Assembly (NCBI GenBank): GCA_002333095.1 | Contig: DDBK01000006.1 | Span: forward strand, 1-8,407 | Direction of reading: 5' to 3' | Length of the DNA: 8,407 nt | Source: Cellvibrionales bacterium UBA2034 | GTDB taxonomy: Bacteria > Pseudomonadota > Gammaproteobacteria > Pseudomonadales > UBA7239 | Shown here: positions 7,317-8,407 of the stretch, piece after piece | Layout: each line of letters begins with the position of its first letter | Numbering within the stretch: the first letter of the stretch is position 1 | Position numbers and translations under genes: made by a program | The notes under the pieces: model-generated | Databases searched by the model: none | Told to the model about the DNA's origin: nothing | What the model saw: only the letters and a program-made list of their open reading frames with translations

Positions 7317-8407
7317 TCAGGAAAAATCCCTCGAGTATGCACGCTGGAATGCATCATGCATTTCCGCAGCAGATTCATAACGACTCTCCGGATTTTTCTG
7401 TAGCGCTTTAGCAATTATTCGACGCGCACTATCCGGCAATCCCGGCCTCACTTCGTCAACCGGCCTGAATTTACACTGGACAATCTGATAAGAAAGATTG
7501 GCAAGATTATCACCTTTAAAAGGCAACTCACCCGTCAACAACTGGTAGAACGTTACTCCCATGCTGAAAATGTCTGATTGCCGCCCTACAATTTCCCCCT
7601 TGATTTGCTCTGGAGACATGTACAAGGGACTGCCAACAAGTTCACCTGTTTTGGTACGGGTTGCTGATCCATCCAAAATCCTTGCAATACCAAAATCAGC
7701 CACTTTCACTTCATTGGTTTTACTGTCATACAGTATATTGCTTGGCTTGATATCCCTATGAATAATGCCATGTGAGTTTGCTTCATTCACCGCATCGGTG
7801 ACTAGCGCCATGATGTAGTAGACAAGTTCCACATCCAGTAATTGACCCTTGCGAATATACGCAGCCAACGAATCACCTTCGACATAATCCATCGCTATAT
7901 ACGCCAGATCAGCCTCCTCACCTGCATCATAGATGGTGACAATATTTGGATGCCGGAGCTTACCCGCTGCTGCTGCTTCCCTGAAAAACCGTTCTTTTAC
8001 AGCAGCTAATTCTGCTGCGTCAAACTGGTTGTAGTGCAACGTTTTAATAGCAACTTTTCTTGATATTTTAGGATCAAAGCCAAGGTAAACTATACCCATT
8101 GCACCGCGCCCCAGTTCCCGCTCTATTCGATAGCGGCCAAGATACTGCCGGGGCTTATTTGAAGAAACAGCTGACGGCCTTGCTACTTGTCTTTTGGTTG
8201 GCTGGGGCTGCAATAAAGTTAACGTGTCAGCATCGTCGAAATCACCTGCACTACCCATCCCTCCTATGGTCGGCTGAACTCTTACAACATTCTTCTTTCT
8301 GGAAATATTCCAGAAATTTCCAGACTTTTTGCTTCGATTATTGATAGCTATATCTGGAACAGCAACAGGATAAAAAGACCTTCTCAAGCACCATAGCAAC
8401 ACCATCA
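7317..8407 (-). CDS. Hanks-type serine/threonine protein kinase, C-terminal part (5' end probably outside window)
   Basis: Eukaryotic-like protein kinase that phosphorylates Ser/Thr on protein targets. Numbered from the ATG at 8405, the kinase domain spans about 91-355 and has every catalytic element: glycine loop LGRGAMGIVYLG at 98-109, VAIK with Lys121, helix-C Glu143 in FFREA, HRDIKPSNI with Asp218 and Asn223, DFG at 237-239, a Thr-rich activation loop (SATRTKTGELVGSP), SPEQ at 264-267 in place of APE, and SDIFSMGVTFYQLLTGELPF. It should be active. Residues 1-90 are a hydrophobic, basic start (VLLWCLRRSF) and a low-complexity linker with clustered Asp and Thr. That start looks like the end of a membrane helix, and the same kinase subfamily is often preceded by CHASE2 sensor, membrane and TPR segments, so the gene probably continues beyond the window; the ATG lies only 2 bases from the edge. 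No PASTA repeats follow the kinase. It ends 105 bp before the chosen comEC start. Confidence 0.9.
   Translation of the reverse strand, partial: MVLLWCLRRSFYPVAVPDIAINNRSKKSGNFWNISRKKNVVRVQPTIGGMGSAGDFDDADTLTLLQPQPTKRQVARPSAVSSNKPRQYLGRYRIERELGRGAMGIVYLGFDPKISRKVAIKTLHYNQFDAAELAAVKERFFREAAAAGKLRHPNIVTIYDAGEEADLAYIAMDYVEGDSLAAYIRKGQLLDVELVYYIMALVTDAVNEANSHGIIHRDIKPSNILYDSKTNEVKVADFGIARILDGSATRTKTGELVGSPLYMSPEQIKGEIVGRQSDIFSMGVTFYQLLTGELPFKGDNLANLSYQIVQCKFRPVDEVRPGLPDSARRIIAKALQKNPESRYESAAEMHDAFQRAYSRDFS

Noticed and set aside
7028..7414. 128-codon minus-strand frame bridging the kinase end and comEC start
   Set aside because: It overlaps both real genes in another frame. The hydrophobic, Cys-rich translation is a frame-shifted reading of the comEC N-terminus and has no supporting motif.
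4046..8407. A defence or toxin-antitoxin system built from the kinase, hydrolase and ATPase
   Set aside because: The ATPase is a typical YheS ABC-F protein, ComEC is a complete uptake channel, and no nuclease, integrase or known defence partner is present. The genes fit housekeeping and competence roles better.

Overview
The window looks like ordinary chromosomal DNA from a Gram-negative bacterium, most likely a gammaproteobacterium. The reasons are a YheS-type ABC-F protein whose sequence follows the Enterobacteriaceae/Pseudomonas form almost motif for motif, a three-part ComEC DNA-uptake channel, and Shine-Dalgarno sites of the AGGTGA/GGAGG kind. A narrower placement is only a guess: a Hanks-type kinase of the kind often joined to CHASE2 sensors would suit an environmental lineage such as Cellvibrionales. 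I see no transposase, integrase, phage gene, tRNA, rRNA or CRISPR array.

Layout. Six genes fill nearly the whole window. Positions 1-904 (+) hold the 3' part of alanine racemase (alr), cut by the window edge. Everything else is on the minus strand. Reading in the direction of transcription these are: a Ser/Thr protein kinase (8407-7317, 5' end outside the window), comEC (about 7211-4872), a small alpha/beta hydrolase (4816-4046), the ABC-F ATPase yheS (4039-2117), and an Old Yellow Enzyme-family flavin oxidoreductase with a C-terminal Fe-S cysteine motif (2120-921). The alr and oxidoreductase genes converge with only 16 bp between their stop codons. No stretch over 300 bp lacks a gene.

How the genes fit together. 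The hydrolase, yheS and the oxidoreductase look like one transcription unit: 6 bp separates the first two, and the last two share a 4-bp stop/start overlap that suggests translational coupling. A 55-bp gap separates comEC from this trio. It holds a perfect TTGACA hexamer overlapping the comEC stop codon and a 14-bp tandem repeat that carries the hydrolase ribosome-binding site, so the trio may have its own promoter. The kinase and comEC may be co-transcribed. The three trio products (lipid/ester hydrolase-like, ribosome-associated ATPase, flavin reductase) have no obvious shared pathway.

Novelty. I do not find an undescribed multi-gene system here. The points most worth a second look are the oxidoreductase that keeps the 4Fe-4S cysteine motif but stops before the dinucleotide-binding domains, the kinase-comEC adjacency, and the duplicated ribosome-binding region in front of the hydrolase.
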